A stretch of 64,000 nt of DNA from Mycobacterium yunnanensis (GCF_025823185.1 NZ_JACKVK010000009.1:124001-188000); one strand, 5' to 3'; numbered from the stretch's first letter, positions 51,103-60,191 are shown. The notes: generated from the sequence alone by a model not told the origin. Numbers and translations: made by a program.

Positions 51103-52791
51103 ATGTCCATCCACGTGGACGCCACCCCGACGTCCATCCCCACCCCGCGGCGCGCCTGGTTCGCGCTTGCGGTGCTCATGCTGCCGGTCTTGCTCATCGC
51201 CGTCGACAACACCGTGCTCGCCTTCGCGCTGCCCAGCATCGCGCAGGACTTCCGTCCGCCGGCCACCACCCAGCTGTGGATCGTGGACGTCTACTCCCTG
51301 GTGCTCGCCGCGCTGCTGGTGACGATGGGCAGCCTCGGTGACCGCATCGGCCGCCGCCGGTTGCTGATGATCGGTGCCGGCGGTTTCGCGGTCGTCTCGG
51401 CTGCGGCGGCCGTCGCCCCCAGCGCCGAGTACCTCGTCGCGGCGCGTGCGCTGCTCGGCGTCTTCGGCGCCATGCTGATGCCGTCGACGCTGTCGCTGAT
51501 CCGCAACATCTTCATGGACGCCTCGACCCGGCGGCTGGCCATTGCGTTGTGGGCGTCTTGCTTCACCGCCGGTTCCGCGCTGGGGCCCATCGTCGGCGGC
51601 GTTCTGCTGCAGCACTTCCACTGGGGTGCGGTGTTCCTCATCGCCGTGCCGATCCTGCTGCCGCTGCTGGTGCTGGCACCGCGACTGGTGCCGGAGTCGC
51701 GGGACCCGAACCCGGGCCCGGTGGACCCCGTCAGCGTGGCCCTCACCCTGACGACGATGCTGCCGATCGTCTGGGCGGTTAAGTCCGCCGCACACGACGG
51801 GGTGTCCGGCCTCGTCGTGGCCGCGGTCGCGATGGGCGTCGGCTCCGGCATGGTGTTCGTCCGCCGTCAGCGCCGTTCGGCCAACCCGATGCTCGACGTC
51901 GGATTGTTCGCCAACCGCGCCTTCACGTCGTCGATCCTGGCGAACTTCCTGTCCATCGTCGGGCTCATCGGCTTCATCTTCTTCATCTCCCAGCACCTGC
52001 AGCTGGTGCTGGGTCTGAGTCCGCTGGCCGCGGGTCTGGTCACGCTGCCAGGGGCCGTGGTGTCGATGATCGCGGGTATCGCGGTGGTGCCGATCGCGAA
52101 ACGCATTGCGCCGCATGCCCTGATGATCGTGGGTCTGGTGCTGGTGGCTGCCGGCTTCGTGGCCATCCTGCTGTTCCGGCACGACCTCACGGTGGTGGCG
52201 GTGGTGATCTCGTTCGTCATCCTCGAGATCGGCGTCGGCTCGTCGCAAACCATCTCCAATGACACCATCGTGGCGTCGGTCGAGCCCGCCAAATCCGGTG
52301 CGGCCTCCGCGGTGTCGGAGACGGCATACGAGCTCGGCGCCGTGGTGGGCACCGCGACGCTGGGCACGATCTTCACGGCGTACTACCGCGCCAGCGTCGA
52401 ATTGCCTGGCGGGCTCACCGATCTGCAGACCGCCGACGCCCGCGAGAGCATCAGCGGTGCCGCCTCGGTCGCACAGACGCTGCCGCCTGCGCTGAGCACC
52501 CGCCTGATGGATTCGGCGCGCGTCGCCTTCGACGCGGGCATCGCGCCGACGACGACCATCGCCGCGACCCTCGTCCTCATCGCCGCCGGTGTCGTCGCCA
52601 TCGCGTTCCGCGGTGTCAGCGGCCGCGTGACCCCACCAGGATCAGGACCGACCCCAGCAGCGGAGCGAGGGTCCGGACGTGATTCCACGCGGTCCACGGG
52701 CCCAGATACGCGTGCCATTCCCGCGTCGCGTCCGCTGCGGTCGAGCCCGTCGGATCCACCGCGGCAAGGTGATCGTTCAACGGAACGTTGA
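51103..52791 (+). CDS. lfrA: LfrA-type multidrug efflux pump (MFS, DHA2) with extended C-terminus
   Basis: A 14-helix proton antiporter; M. smegmatis LfrA exports fluoroquinolones, acridines and ethidium (family knowledge). Motifs: LLIAVDNTVLAFALPSIAQDF (motif D1), GSLGDRIGRRRLLMIGAGGF (motif A), ARALLGVFGAMLMPSTLSLIRNIF and ALGPIVGGVLLQHFHWG (motif C). About 505 residues align with LfrA. The remaining roughly 57, rich in Pro, Arg and Ser, arise because the frame runs on across the convergent DUF1772 gene. AGGAG lies before ATG 51103. Confidence 0.92.
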   Translation: MSIHVDATPTSIPTPRRAWFALAVLMLPVLLIAVDNTVLAFALPSIAQDFRPPATTQLWIVDVYSLVLAALLVTMGSLGDRIGRRRLLMIGAGGFAVVSAAAAVAPSAEYLVAARALLGVFGAMLMPSTLSLIRNIFMDASTRRLAIALWASCFTAGSALGPIVGGVLLQHFHWGAVFLIAVPILLPLLVLAPRLVPESRDPNPGPVDPVSVALTLTTMLPIVWAVKSAAHDGVSGLVVAAVAMGVGSGMVFVRRQRRSANPMLDVGLFANRAFTSSILANFLSIVGLIGFIFFISQHLQLVLGLSPLAAGLVTLPGAVVSMIAGIAVVPIAKRIAPHALMIVGLVLVAAGFVAILLFRHDLTVVAVVISFVILEIGVGSSQTISNDTIVASVEPAKSGAASAVSETAYELGAVVGTATLGTIFTAYYRASVELPGGLTDLQTADARESISGAASVAQTLPPALSTRLMDSARVAFDAGIAPTTTIAATLVLIAAGVVAIAFRGVSGRVTPPGSGPTPAAERGSGRDSTRSTGPDTRAIPASRPLRSSPSDPPRQGDRSTER

Positions 52792-53104
52792 ACATCACCG
52801 TGACCAGGAACGCCACCAGGACGAGCACCGCGCCGGCCAACACGTAGCCGCTGCCTGGTTGGGCGAGCCGCACGGTCGCGATGACGCCGACGCCCAGGGC
52901 GAGAACGGCCGAGCCGACGAAGACCAGCAGAAAGGGCGCGTTGGCCTGCGCTTCGGCGTTGACGCCGCGCATGGCTGCGATCGCCGCATCCGGCCCGGCG
53001 CGGTCGAGGCCCGTCATCACGAAGGTGGAGAAGGCGTAGAAGATGCCGCCGACGACGGCGCCGGCCACGGCCGTCGAGGTGGTGGCGATCAGGTAGGGGC
53101 TCAT
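52616..53104 (-). CDS. DUF1772-type four-helix membrane protein
   Basis: A 162-residue membrane protein: STAVAGAVVGGIFYAFSTFVMTGLD, FLLVFVGSAVLALGVGVIATVRL, YVLAGAVLVLVAFLVTVMFNVPLNDHLAAVD and a final hydrophobic segment (LAPLLGSVLILVG). FNVPLNDHLAAVDP and WHAYLGPWTAWNHVRT are the DUF1772 (anthrone oxygenase-like) signature. ATG at 53104 diverges from the AraC gene by 87 bp. Its last 176 bp lie antisense to the lfrA tail. Confidence 0.85.
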   Translation of the reverse strand: MSPYLIATTSTAVAGAVVGGIFYAFSTFVMTGLDRAGPDAAIAAMRGVNAEAQANAPFLLVFVGSAVLALGVGVIATVRLAQPGSGYVLAGAVLVLVAFLVTVMFNVPLNDHLAAVDPTGSTAADATREWHAYLGPWTAWNHVRTLAPLLGSVLILVGSRGR

Positions 53105-53191
53105 GGACACGACGTCAGTCAAGCGCGGGCCACCCAGACGATCCATCGACGAGAGTCCGCATTCCATACTCCAGCGTCTACAGTCGAGGGC

Positions 53192-54127
53192 GTGGACGCG
53201 CTCGGCGGACTGCTCGACGGGGTGCGTGCCCGCGGCGCGTTCGTGCTGCGGCTGTCCCTGGATCCGCCGTGGTCCATGCGCATCCAGGACGACGCGCCGT
53301 TGACACTGATCTGCGTCACCGACGGCAGCGCGGTCCTGCTGGCCGACTCCGGTCGCCGCTACGAGCTCGGCCCCGGTGACGTCGCCCTCGCCCGCGGGGT
53401 GGAGTACTACGCGTTCACCGACCACGCGGAGACCGAACCCCAGGTCGTGATCCATCCCGGGAACCGGTGCACGACGCTGCGCGGTGAGGACTTGCGCTTC
53501 GAGATGTCGGTCGGCGTTCGGACCTGGGGCAACGCCGCCTCGGGCACCGACCGGGCGGTCGTCTGCGCCTACGAGGGTCGCAGCGAGGTGAGTTCACGAC
53601 TGCTGCAGGCACTTCCGACGGTGCTGGTGATCCGCGCCGACGAGTGGCACACGCCGCTGGTGCCGTTGCTGGCCGACGAAGCGGGTCGTGACGGACCCGG
53701 CCAGGCGGCGTACCTGGACCGGCTACTCGACCTGCTGTTGATGGACGTGGTGCGCACATGGTTCGACCGCGACGACCGGGCGCCGACGTGGTGGCACGCC
53801 GAGCACGATTCCGTGGTCGGGCCCGCGCTGCGGCTCATGTACGACCATCCGGAGCATCCGTGGACGGTGGCCAACTTGGCTGCCGCCGTTGGCTGTTCGC
53901 GCGCGCTGTTCGCCCGCAGATTCGCCGACCTGGTCGGCGAGCCGCCCATCGCGTTCCTCACCGGCTGGCGGCTGGCCCTGGCCGCAGACCTGTTGCGTGC
54001 CGACGGGGCGACCGTCGGATCGGTCGCACGCCAGGTCGGCTACGGCACGCCGTTCGCCCTGAGCGGAGCCTTCAAACGCGCCTACGGCATCAGCCCCAAC
54101 GGCTATCGAGCCGGCGCCTCGGTCTGA
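53192..54127 (+). CDS. AraC-family transcriptional regulator (cupin N-terminal domain)
   Basis: A 311-residue protein. The N-terminal cupin part (LTLICVTDGSAVLLADSGRRYELGPGDVALARG) is of the AraC_binding_2/cupin_6 type; the C-terminal double helix-turn-helix is WTVANLAAAVGCSRALFARRFADLVGEPPIAFLTGWRLALAADLLR and VARQVGYGTPFALSGAFKRAYGISPNGYR. It most likely controls the divergent DUF1772 gene, whose family is often next to such regulators. GTG at 53192. Overlaps the end of the convergent antiporter gene by 25 bp. Confidence 0.87.
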   Translation: MDALGGLLDGVRARGAFVLRLSLDPPWSMRIQDDAPLTLICVTDGSAVLLADSGRRYELGPGDVALARGVEYYAFTDHAETEPQVVIHPGNRCTTLRGEDLRFEMSVGVRTWGNAASGTDRAVVCAYEGRSEVSSRLLQALPTVLVIRADEWHTPLVPLLADEAGRDGPGQAAYLDRLLDLLLMDVVRTWFDRDDRAPTWWHAEHDSVVGPALRLMYDHPEHPWTVANLAAAVGCSRALFARRFADLVGEPPIAFLTGWRLALAADLLRADGATVGSVARQVGYGTPFALSGAFKRAYGISPNGYRAGASV

Positions 54128-55254
54128 CGACGCTTGAGGACCACCCCCGCGACGGTCGTGGCCACGATGGTGATCAGCGCGCCGAGGATCAGCGCCGAGG
54201 GCTCACCCGCGCTCAGAAGCCCGAGCTGTGTGCCGAGCGTGGCGGCGGCGACGGGCACCCCGAGCTGCGCCGCGGCCATGACGCCGAGTGGAACTGGTTG
54301 TCCGAACACCCTTCCGACACAGTGGACGAGCACCGCACCGACCCCCAGGGCGACGCCCAGCGCGATGAAGGCCGGACGCTCTCCGAGCTCGCGCACCTGC
54401 AGCGACGCACCAAGCCAGACGAAGAACAGCGGCCCGAAGAATCCCTCGGTGATGCCAAGCAGCTGGCGTGCCAGGCGGTGTGGTTCCCCAATTCCGTTGA
54501 CCACCAGGCCAAGTGCGAATCCAGCCAGCATGATCGACACGTGGGTGGAGGTGGCCACCGCGGCCAGGCTGAACAACATCAGCAGGCTGAAGCGCAGCTC
54601 CATCGCCAGCTCGTGTTGCTTGGAGTACTTCTGCACACGCTTGCGGGTGCCCTTGCGTTCGAAGTGCCGCAGGACGACGAAGAGTACGCAGGCGCACGCG
54701 GCGATCGCCACGGCACCGAGGGCGGCCCGCGGTGCGCGGGAGGGGTCGATCACCAAGGGCAGCAACACGATCGACGCCGCATCGGCGATCGCGATCTGCG
54801 CCTTGACCGACAGCACGGGTGGGCCGGTGAGAGCGAACTCGTCGATGATGGGCAGCGCCACGGCCGCCGACGACGACGCCATCAGCACCGCGTAGAGCGC
54901 CGCGTGCCCGGTTCCGAAGCCATGGGCCAGGACGACGCCGAACACCGCGGCGACGGCGCCGACGAGCGCGGCTCGCGCTACCGCTCTGGGAATGCCTGCC
55001 CGCAAGGCGGTGTCGCGCACCGGGACGTGGGTACCCACGACGAACATCACCAGCGCGAAACCGATGTCCGCCAACAGGGTGAAGGTGGAGTTGGCCGAGT
55101 CGACGATTCCGAACCCGGTCTTCCCGATGATCATTCCCGCGAGGAGTTCGCCGACGATGACCGGAATCCGCAGGCCGGGGACGGCCGTCAGCAGCGGTCC
55201 CGCCATGCCCACCGCGACCAGCAGTGCCAGGGTGTGAAAACCGAAGCCGGACAC
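54103..55254 (-). CDS. Cation:proton antiporter, CPA2 family
   Basis: A 383-residue polytopic membrane protein with about 11-12 helices. Landmarks: GELLAGMIIGKTGFGI, MFVVGTHVPVRD, MASSSAAVALPIIDEF, IADAASIVLLPLVID and FVWLGASLQVRELG. It resembles KefB/NapA-type exchangers. No C-terminal TrkA-N or USP domain is present. The transported ion is unknown. It lies 9 bp downstream of the ParB-like gene on the same strand, suggesting co-transcription. Confidence 0.87.
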   Translation of the reverse strand: MSGFGFHTLALLVAVGMAGPLLTAVPGLRIPVIVGELLAGMIIGKTGFGIVDSANSTFTLLADIGFALVMFVVGTHVPVRDTALRAGIPRAVARAALVGAVAAVFGVVLAHGFGTGHAALYAVLMASSSAAVALPIIDEFALTGPPVLSVKAQIAIADAASIVLLPLVIDPSRAPRAALGAVAIAACACVLFVVLRHFERKGTRKRVQKYSKQHELAMELRFSLLMLFSLAAVATSTHVSIMLAGFALGLVVNGIGEPHRLARQLLGITEGFFGPLFFVWLGASLQVRELGERPAFIALGVALGVGAVLVHCVGRVFGQPVPLGVMAAAQLGVPVAAATLGTQLGLLSAGEPSALILGALITIVATTVAGVVLKRRQTEAPAR

Positions 55255-55263
55255 CTCAGCTCG

Positions 55264-55641
55264 TCACGTCTGCCACGACACCAGCCGGCACGGTATGGGC
55301 GTGTTCTCGTCGGTGAGGTAGCTCGCGCAGACCCGGTGATACCCGTCGGCGATCTGCAGGGCCACGCCGTCGAGCACCTTGCCGCGCACCAGCAGGACCG
55401 GTGAGAGCTTCTTGCCCGCGTCGATCTTCGCGAGGTCGGTCTTGACGCGGGGGTTGGTGGCCGGCAGCAGATCCAGGCATGCGGCCCGCAGGATGTCCTT
55501 GGCCTTGCGTTGGGTGGCGACCGCGGACTTGAGGGCCTCGACGGTGGCGGAGATCGCATTGTCTTCGCTGATCAGGCTGAGGTAGTCCGCGGCCGCGTCG
55601 TAGTCGTGATCTTCCGGATCGTCGAGCCACTTGACCGCCAT
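55264..55641 (-). CDS. ParB/sulfiredoxin-like small protein
   Basis: A 125-residue protein: MAVKWLDDPEDHDYDAAADYLSLI, then LSPVLLVRGKVLDGVALQIADGYHRVCASY and IPCRLVSW. The DGYHR run in a PVLLV...DGYHR context resembles ParB-like nuclease domains (the GxxRxxA pattern is partly retained). The function is unknown. ATG at 55641 has AAGG seven bases upstream; GTG 55647 would add two residues. Confidence 0.65.
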   Translation of the reverse strand: MAVKWLDDPEDHDYDAAADYLSLISEDNAISATVEALKSAVATQRKAKDILRAACLDLLPATNPRVKTDLAKIDAGKKLSPVLLVRGKVLDGVALQIADGYHRVCASYLTDENTPIPCRLVSWQT

Positions 55642-55777
55642 CGGCACACCTTAAACCGGGTTGCCGTGAACACCCCGTGAGTCTGTCGTGAGGGTTTTCC
55701 CCGATTCGTCCGGCGCGTCGGCTCGTTATCGTTCAGGATGAGAGCGTCTGGGGAGACGAAGTGTTCGGGGGGACATC

Positions 55778-56212
55778 GTGTACGCAATCGAGAACGTGAC
55801 GTCGACGGACGAACGCGTCGAGGCCGCTTTGGTCGGCATGACGCTCGACGAGCTGAGCCGTCTGCAGGATGCCCTGCTCGCAGAGCTTCGGTTGGGCATG
55901 CCGTCCGGCGAGCAGATCGCACGGGTGCTGGAGGGCCACGACCACGTCGTCGCGGCCTGGTTCCGCTTTCGCCACACCGGCGAGGCCGTCAAGATCGTGA
56001 TGCTGCTCGGCGCTCTCGCCGTGGCGATCGCCTGGCAGACGCACCGGCACGTGCCCGCGCCGGACCACCGGTTGCAGGACGCCATGGCGCGCGTTCACGA
56101 AGACCACGTCTACATGCTGCCGATCCCCCGCAGCGACCCGTGCTTCTGCGGTAGCGGCAGCCGCTTCCGGTCCTGCCACGGGCGACCGCCGCTCGCCGCA
56201 CCCGCCGTCTGA
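55778..56212 (+). CDS. SEC-C motif protein
   Basis: A 144-residue protein with a helical N-terminus (LDELSRLQDALLAELRLGMPSGEQIARVL), one hydrophobic helix (IVMLLGALAVAIAWQT) and a C-terminal SEC-C zinc motif PCFCGSGSRFRSCHGR (CxC...CH). SEC-C modules occur in SecA and many regulatory proteins; the function is unknown. GTG at 55778 has GGGGGGA upstream. Its stop abuts that of the convergent carotenoid oxygenase gene. Confidence 0.8.
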   Translation: MYAIENVTSTDERVEAALVGMTLDELSRLQDALLAELRLGMPSGEQIARVLEGHDHVVAAWFRFRHTGEAVKIVMLLGALAVAIAWQTHRHVPAPDHRLQDAMARVHEDHVYMLPIPRSDPCFCGSGSRFRSCHGRPPLAAPAV

Positions 56213-57538
56213 CTAGGACCCAATCCAGTTGCCGTGGAAGCCGAACGGCACCCGCTGGGGAAGCTTGATCGTGGCGACCGGGGCACCCGCGAAGTCCGAG
56301 GCGTCGAGGATCACCAGGTCGCTGCCGTCGCGCGCGGCGTCGTAGACGTACCCGAGGTAGTAGCCGTTGGACTCGTCGGCAGGCCCGGCCCCGGGGACGA
56401 ACACCGCCTCGCCGGGCACACCGGGTGAGGCTGCGGTGCCAAACCGGTGCTCGACGGCGCTGCCCGTCGTCAGGTCGTGCCGGACGAGCTTGTCCTTGCC
56501 GACGGAGACGGCGTAGCGGGCCGCGAGCGTCGCGAGCCGGTCGTCGATGCGGGGGAACTCCACCGGGCGGTCGTCGAGCTGCTGCTCGCCGACCCTGCCC
56601 GTGGTCAGGTCGATCGTCCAGGTGCTCATCATCGCGTCCTGGTCGAAACCGGCGTGGCCACGCCACAGTTCGGGGTACCGAACCGCCTGCAGCACGATCG
56701 AATTGCCTACGTCGTAGGCGTTCGCGACGTGGAACACGTAGCACGGGTCGATGTCGAACCACCTGATCGGACCGAAGGGATCGTCGCGTCGCATCACTCC
56801 GAGGCGTGCCCCGTATCCGTCGTCCCAGCGGAAGGGCATGTCGCCCGCGACGGCCGCGTCGACGTTGAACACGATGGGCAGGTCCATGAAGATGACGTGC
56901 CCGGCGGTCAACGCGAAGTCGTGCATCATCGTCAGCGCCGGGACGTCGACCGGCCGGTTGACGGTCAAGGTCCCGTTGGCGTCGACGCGGTGGTAGGTGA
57001 CGTAGGGCTCGAAGAGGTTGCCGTAGCCGAAGAAGTGCATCTCCCCGGTAGTCGGGCAGATCTTGGGGTGCGCGGTCATCGAGTCGACCAGCTGGCCACC
57101 GAAGTCGTAGGCGCCGACCGTCTCCAGGTCGTTGGTCACTTCGTACGGCAGCGACGACTCCACCAACGCGAGCGTCCTGCCCGCGTGGTTGACGACGTGG
57201 GTATTGGACACCGCCGACCGCAGGTTGCGGGTGCCGTCCTCGTTGTAGAGCGGGAAGTCCTGCTCGAAGCTGTCCGTGCGCACCCAGCGGTTGCGATACC
57301 AGGCGGCGCGGCCCTTCTCCAGGCGCACGCCGTGGATCATCCCGTCGCCACTGAACCAGTGTCCGGTCGGTGTGCGCGGGTTGGGGCCGTTGCGCAGATA
57401 CCAGCCGTCGAGCTCGGGCGGAATCGCGCCGTCGACCTCGAGGTCGAAGTCGGTGAGTTCGTCGGCGACCGGGGCGTAGTTGCCCCGCTGAAAGAAGGTT
57501 CCGGTGCCGAGCAACTCGGCCTGCTGGGTCTCGGTCAT
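56213..57538 (-). CDS. Carotenoid cleavage oxygenase family protein
   Basis: A 441-residue seven-blade beta-propeller dioxygenase. The four iron-binding His are visible in MTAHPKIC, MMHDFALT, FHVANAYD and GFHGNW. N-terminal DGWYLRNGPNPRTPTGHWFSGDGMIHGV is a family landmark. Substrates in the family include carotenoids, apocarotenals and stilbenes; none can be assigned. ATG at 57538 diverges from a GntR regulator, with a palindrome between. The longer frame to 57598 would cross that palindrome. Confidence 0.9.
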   Translation of the reverse strand: MTETQQAELLGTGTFFQRGNYAPVADELTDFDLEVDGAIPPELDGWYLRNGPNPRTPTGHWFSGDGMIHGVRLEKGRAAWYRNRWVRTDSFEQDFPLYNEDGTRNLRSAVSNTHVVNHAGRTLALVESSLPYEVTNDLETVGAYDFGGQLVDSMTAHPKICPTTGEMHFFGYGNLFEPYVTYHRVDANGTLTVNRPVDVPALTMMHDFALTAGHVIFMDLPIVFNVDAAVAGDMPFRWDDGYGARLGVMRRDDPFGPIRWFDIDPCYVFHVANAYDVGNSIVLQAVRYPELWRGHAGFDQDAMMSTWTIDLTTGRVGEQQLDDRPVEFPRIDDRLATLAARYAVSVGKDKLVRHDLTTGSAVEHRFGTAASPGVPGEAVFVPGAGPADESNGYYLGYVYDAARDGSDLVILDASDFAGAPVATIKLPQRVPFGFHGNWIGS

Positions 57539-57592
57539 CTGTGCTGCTCCCTGGACTCGGAGTGGGCTTGATCCACGATGACACTCCAGAAC

Positions 57593-57602
57593 TGACATGT
57601 CA
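57593..57602. promoter_or_regulatory. Palindrome TGACATGTCA in the CCO/GntR divergent region
   Basis: A perfect 10-bp palindrome 55 bp from each of the divergent starts (57538 and 57658). Its size and symmetry fit a GntR/FadR operator, so the GntR protein probably controls both itself and the oxygenase. Confidence 0.5.
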
Positions 57603-57657
57603 ATAGTGGAATGTTACTGGCCTCGCCGCGGCGGCCTCGGCGGTGCAGGATGGTCCG

Positions 57658-58368
57658 ATGTCGGCCCGTCGCCCCTCCAACTGGGCCCGGCCGCTCGTGG
57701 TGAACCGGTCCGGTGCGTCCCAACAAGGCATCGTCGACGAGCTGCGCCGCGTGATCCTCGACGGGGCGGTGCCGCCCGGCACTCCCATCCCGGTGAGCGA
57801 GATCGCCGACCTGTTCGGCGTCAGCGCCATCCCGGTCCGCGAAAGCCTCAAGACGTTGACCGGCGAAGGCCTCGTCGACCATCAGACCAACGTCGGCTAC
57901 GCGGTCGCCCGGTTGACCGCCAGCGAGCTCGCCGAGATGTACATCGTGCGCGAGACCCTGGAATCAGCCGCGCTGGCCGCCGCCGTCGGCCGCGCCACCG
58001 ACGCCGAGCGGGCCCACGTCACCCGGGCCAACCAGCTGCTCGAAGATGCAGTGACACAAGACGATCCGCAGGCTTACCACCGGCAGAGCCGACACTTCCA
58101 CATGGGCCTCACCAGACCCTCGGGCATGCTCCGACTGATTCACATGCTCGAATCCGCTTGGAACATCACCGAACCCGTCCAAGTGATGGTGCACGTCGAG
58201 CACTCCCAGCGGGCCCGCCTTCACGAAGACCACGGCGAGATGCTCGACGCGTTCCTCGCCCGAGACGTCGACCGGCTGTTGGCCACCAGCGCCGCACACC
58301 ACCGCAGACTCAACGAGGTGGTCGCGACCCTGCCGGTTGACACCGGCCTCGTCGCCGACGAGCCCTGA
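57658..58368 (+). CDS. GntR-family (FadR/FCD) transcriptional regulator
   Basis: A 236-residue regulator. The winged helix is IVDELRRVILDGAVPPGTPIPVSEIADLFGVSAIPVRESLKTLTGEGLV; the FCD ligand domain has LAEMYIVRETLESAALAAA, with metal-site His residues in RHFHMGL, LIHMLESAW and AAHHRRL. It probably responds to a carboxylate-type ligand. ATG 57658; the NCS1 permease follows 124 bp downstream on the same strand. Confidence 0.88.
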   Translation: MSARRPSNWARPLVVNRSGASQQGIVDELRRVILDGAVPPGTPIPVSEIADLFGVSAIPVRESLKTLTGEGLVDHQTNVGYAVARLTASELAEMYIVRETLESAALAAAVGRATDAERAHVTRANQLLEDAVTQDDPQAYHRQSRHFHMGLTRPSGMLRLIHMLESAWNITEPVQVMVHVEHSQRARLHEDHGEMLDAFLARDVDRLLATSAAHHRRLNEVVATLPVDTGLVADEP

Positions 58369-58492
58369 TTGGCCCAGGCGTGGCCCGAAAACGCGTCGAG
58401 AATATATCTTCGGCGCAACCGCCCCGCAACAACTCACCGCTAGCTTTTCCCCACATCGGTTCGCCACCCGTGCACACGAGCAGGAGCTAGCA

Positions 58493-60064
58493 ATGACGAA
58501 CGTCAAGGAACCACCGCCCAGCGCGGTGATCGCCGTCGGCGACATGGTCGAGGCCGCCGGCCATCCGGTCGGCAGCGGGGTCATCAAGGACAGTTACGAC
58601 CCCCGGCTGACCAACGAGGATCTCGCCCCGCTCGGCAAGCAGAGCTGGTCGTCCTACAACATCTTCGCGTTCTGGATGTCCGACGTGCACAGCGTCGGCG
58701 GGTACGTCACCGCGGGCTCCCTGTTCGCGCTCGGCCTGGCCAGCTGGCAGGTGCTGATCGCGCTGCTGGTCGGCATCGTCATCGTGTACTTCCTGTGCAA
58801 CCTCGTCGCCAAGCCGAGCCAGCAGGCCGGCGTGCCGTATCCGGTGGTGTGCCGCAGCTCCTTTGGCGTGCTCGGCGCCAACATCCCGGCCATCATCCGC
58901 GGGCTGATCGCCGTGGCCTGGTACGGCATTCAGACGTATCTGGCGTCGGCGGCGCTGGACGTCGTGCTGCTCAAGCTGTTCCCGGGCCTGGCGCCCTACG
59001 CCGACGTCGACCAGTACGGCTTCACCGGTCTGTCGCTGCTCGGCTGGTGCAGTTTCACGCTGCTGTGGATCCTGCAGGCCGCGGTCTTCTGGCGCGGCAT
59101 GGAGTCCATCCGCAAGTTCATCGACTTCTGCGGACCGGCCGTCTACGTGGTGATGTTCATTCTGTGCGGCTACCTGCTGTGGAAGTCGGGGTGGCACGTC
59201 AGCCTGAACCTCGGCGGCGAGAAGAAGGGCAACACGCTGGTCGTGATGCTCGGCGCGATTGCGCTCGTCGTGTCCTACTTCTCCGGCCCGATGCTGAACT
59301 TCGGCGACTTCGCGCGCTACGGCAAGAGCTATTCGGCGGTCAAGAAGGGCAACTTCCTCGGCCTGCCGGTCAACTTCCTGGTGTTCTCCCTGCTCGTCGT
59401 CGTCACGGCGGCGGCGACGGTCCCGGTGTTCGGCGAGCTGCTCACCGATCCGGTCGCCACCGTGGCACGAATCGACAGCGTGACCGCAATCGTGTTGGGC
59501 GCCTTGACGTTCACCATCGCGACGATCGGCATCAACATCGTCGCCAACTTCATCTCGCCGGCGTTCGACTTCTCCAACGTCAGCCCCCAGAAGATCAGCT
59601 GGCGCATGGGCGGCATGATCGCCGCCGTCGGATCGGTGCTGCTGACGCCGTGGAACCTGTACAACAACCCGGAGGTCATCCACTACACCCTGGAGACGCT
59701 CGGCGCGTTCATCGGACCGCTGTTCGGCGTGCTGATCGCCGACTTCTACATCGTGCGCAAGCAGAAGATCGTCGTCGACGACCTGTTCACCCTGTTGCCG
59801 GCGGCCAACTACTGGTACTCCAAGGGTTACAACCTGTCGGCGGTGATCGCCACCGTGGTCGGTGCGGTCCTGGCGATGGCACCGGTGTTGTTGGGCGGCA
59901 TCGTCTTCGGCATGGCCGGTGCCGCTCAGTACAGCTGGTTCATCGGCTGCGGCGTGGCCTTCGGCCTGTACTACGTGCTCGCGACGCGGGGCCCGTGGCG
60001 CTCGACGGCGCTGCGCCTCCCCGAGGGCGCCACCCTCGTCGACGCGGAGGACACCCCAGCCTGA
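58493..60064 (+). CDS. NCS1-family nucleobase/hydantoin/allantoin permease
   Basis: A 523-residue, 12-helix symporter. Landmarks: SYNIFAFWMSDVHSVGGYVTAGSLFALG, VPYPVVCRSSFGVLGANIPAIIRGLIAVAWYGIQTYL, SGPMLNFGDFARYGK, FISPAFDFSNVSPQKISWRMGGMIAA and PWNLYNNPE. These are characteristic of NCS1 transporters for purines, cytosine, allantoin or hydantoins. AGGAG lies before ATG 58493. No catabolic gene for such a substrate is adjacent, so the cargo is open. A 20-bp-arm hairpin follows. Confidence 0.92.
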   Translation: MTNVKEPPPSAVIAVGDMVEAAGHPVGSGVIKDSYDPRLTNEDLAPLGKQSWSSYNIFAFWMSDVHSVGGYVTAGSLFALGLASWQVLIALLVGIVIVYFLCNLVAKPSQQAGVPYPVVCRSSFGVLGANIPAIIRGLIAVAWYGIQTYLASAALDVVLLKLFPGLAPYADVDQYGFTGLSLLGWCSFTLLWILQAAVFWRGMESIRKFIDFCGPAVYVVMFILCGYLLWKSGWHVSLNLGGEKKGNTLVVMLGAIALVVSYFSGPMLNFGDFARYGKSYSAVKKGNFLGLPVNFLVFSLLVVVTAAATVPVFGELLTDPVATVARIDSVTAIVLGALTFTIATIGINIVANFISPAFDFSNVSPQKISWRMGGMIAAVGSVLLTPWNLYNNPEVIHYTLETLGAFIGPLFGVLIADFYIVRKQKIVVDDLFTLLPAANYWYSKGYNLSAVIATVVGAVLAMAPVLLGGIVFGMAGAAQYSWFIGCGVAFGLYYVLATRGPWRSTALRLPEGATLVDAEDTPA

Positions 60065-60070
60065 CCGCGC

Positions 60071-60126
60071 CGAGCGTGACGCCACTGCGAAGATTCGGCC
60101 CGGATGTCGCAGTGGCGTCACGTTCG
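60071..60126 (+). terminator. 20-bp-arm hairpin after the NCS1 gene
   Basis: Arms 60071-60090 (CGAGCGTGACGCCACTGCGA) and 60107-60126 (TCGCAGTGGCGTCACGTTCG) pair with one mismatch around a 16-base loop. It lies between two genes on the same strand, unlike the other long hairpins here, and separates the permease from the PadR gene. Confidence 0.65.
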
Positions 60127-60141
60127 ACAGACCCGACACAC

Positions 60142-60183
60142 CGTACGGCCCGACATTCCACAACTGGAACGTCGGGCCGTACG
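60142..60183. promoter_or_regulatory. 19-bp-arm palindrome just upstream of padR 1
   Basis: Arms 60142-60160 and 60165-60183 pair with one mismatch; the centre reads TTCCA-CAAC-TGGAA. It ends nine bases before the PadR start, so an autoregulatory operator covering promoter and ribosome-binding site is inferred. Confidence 0.6.
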
Positions 60184-60191
60184 CTCGTCCG

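Noticed and set aside
50449..52248. 599-codon frame antisense to lfrR-lfrA
   Set aside because: His/Asp/Arg-rich shadow of two well-recognised genes.
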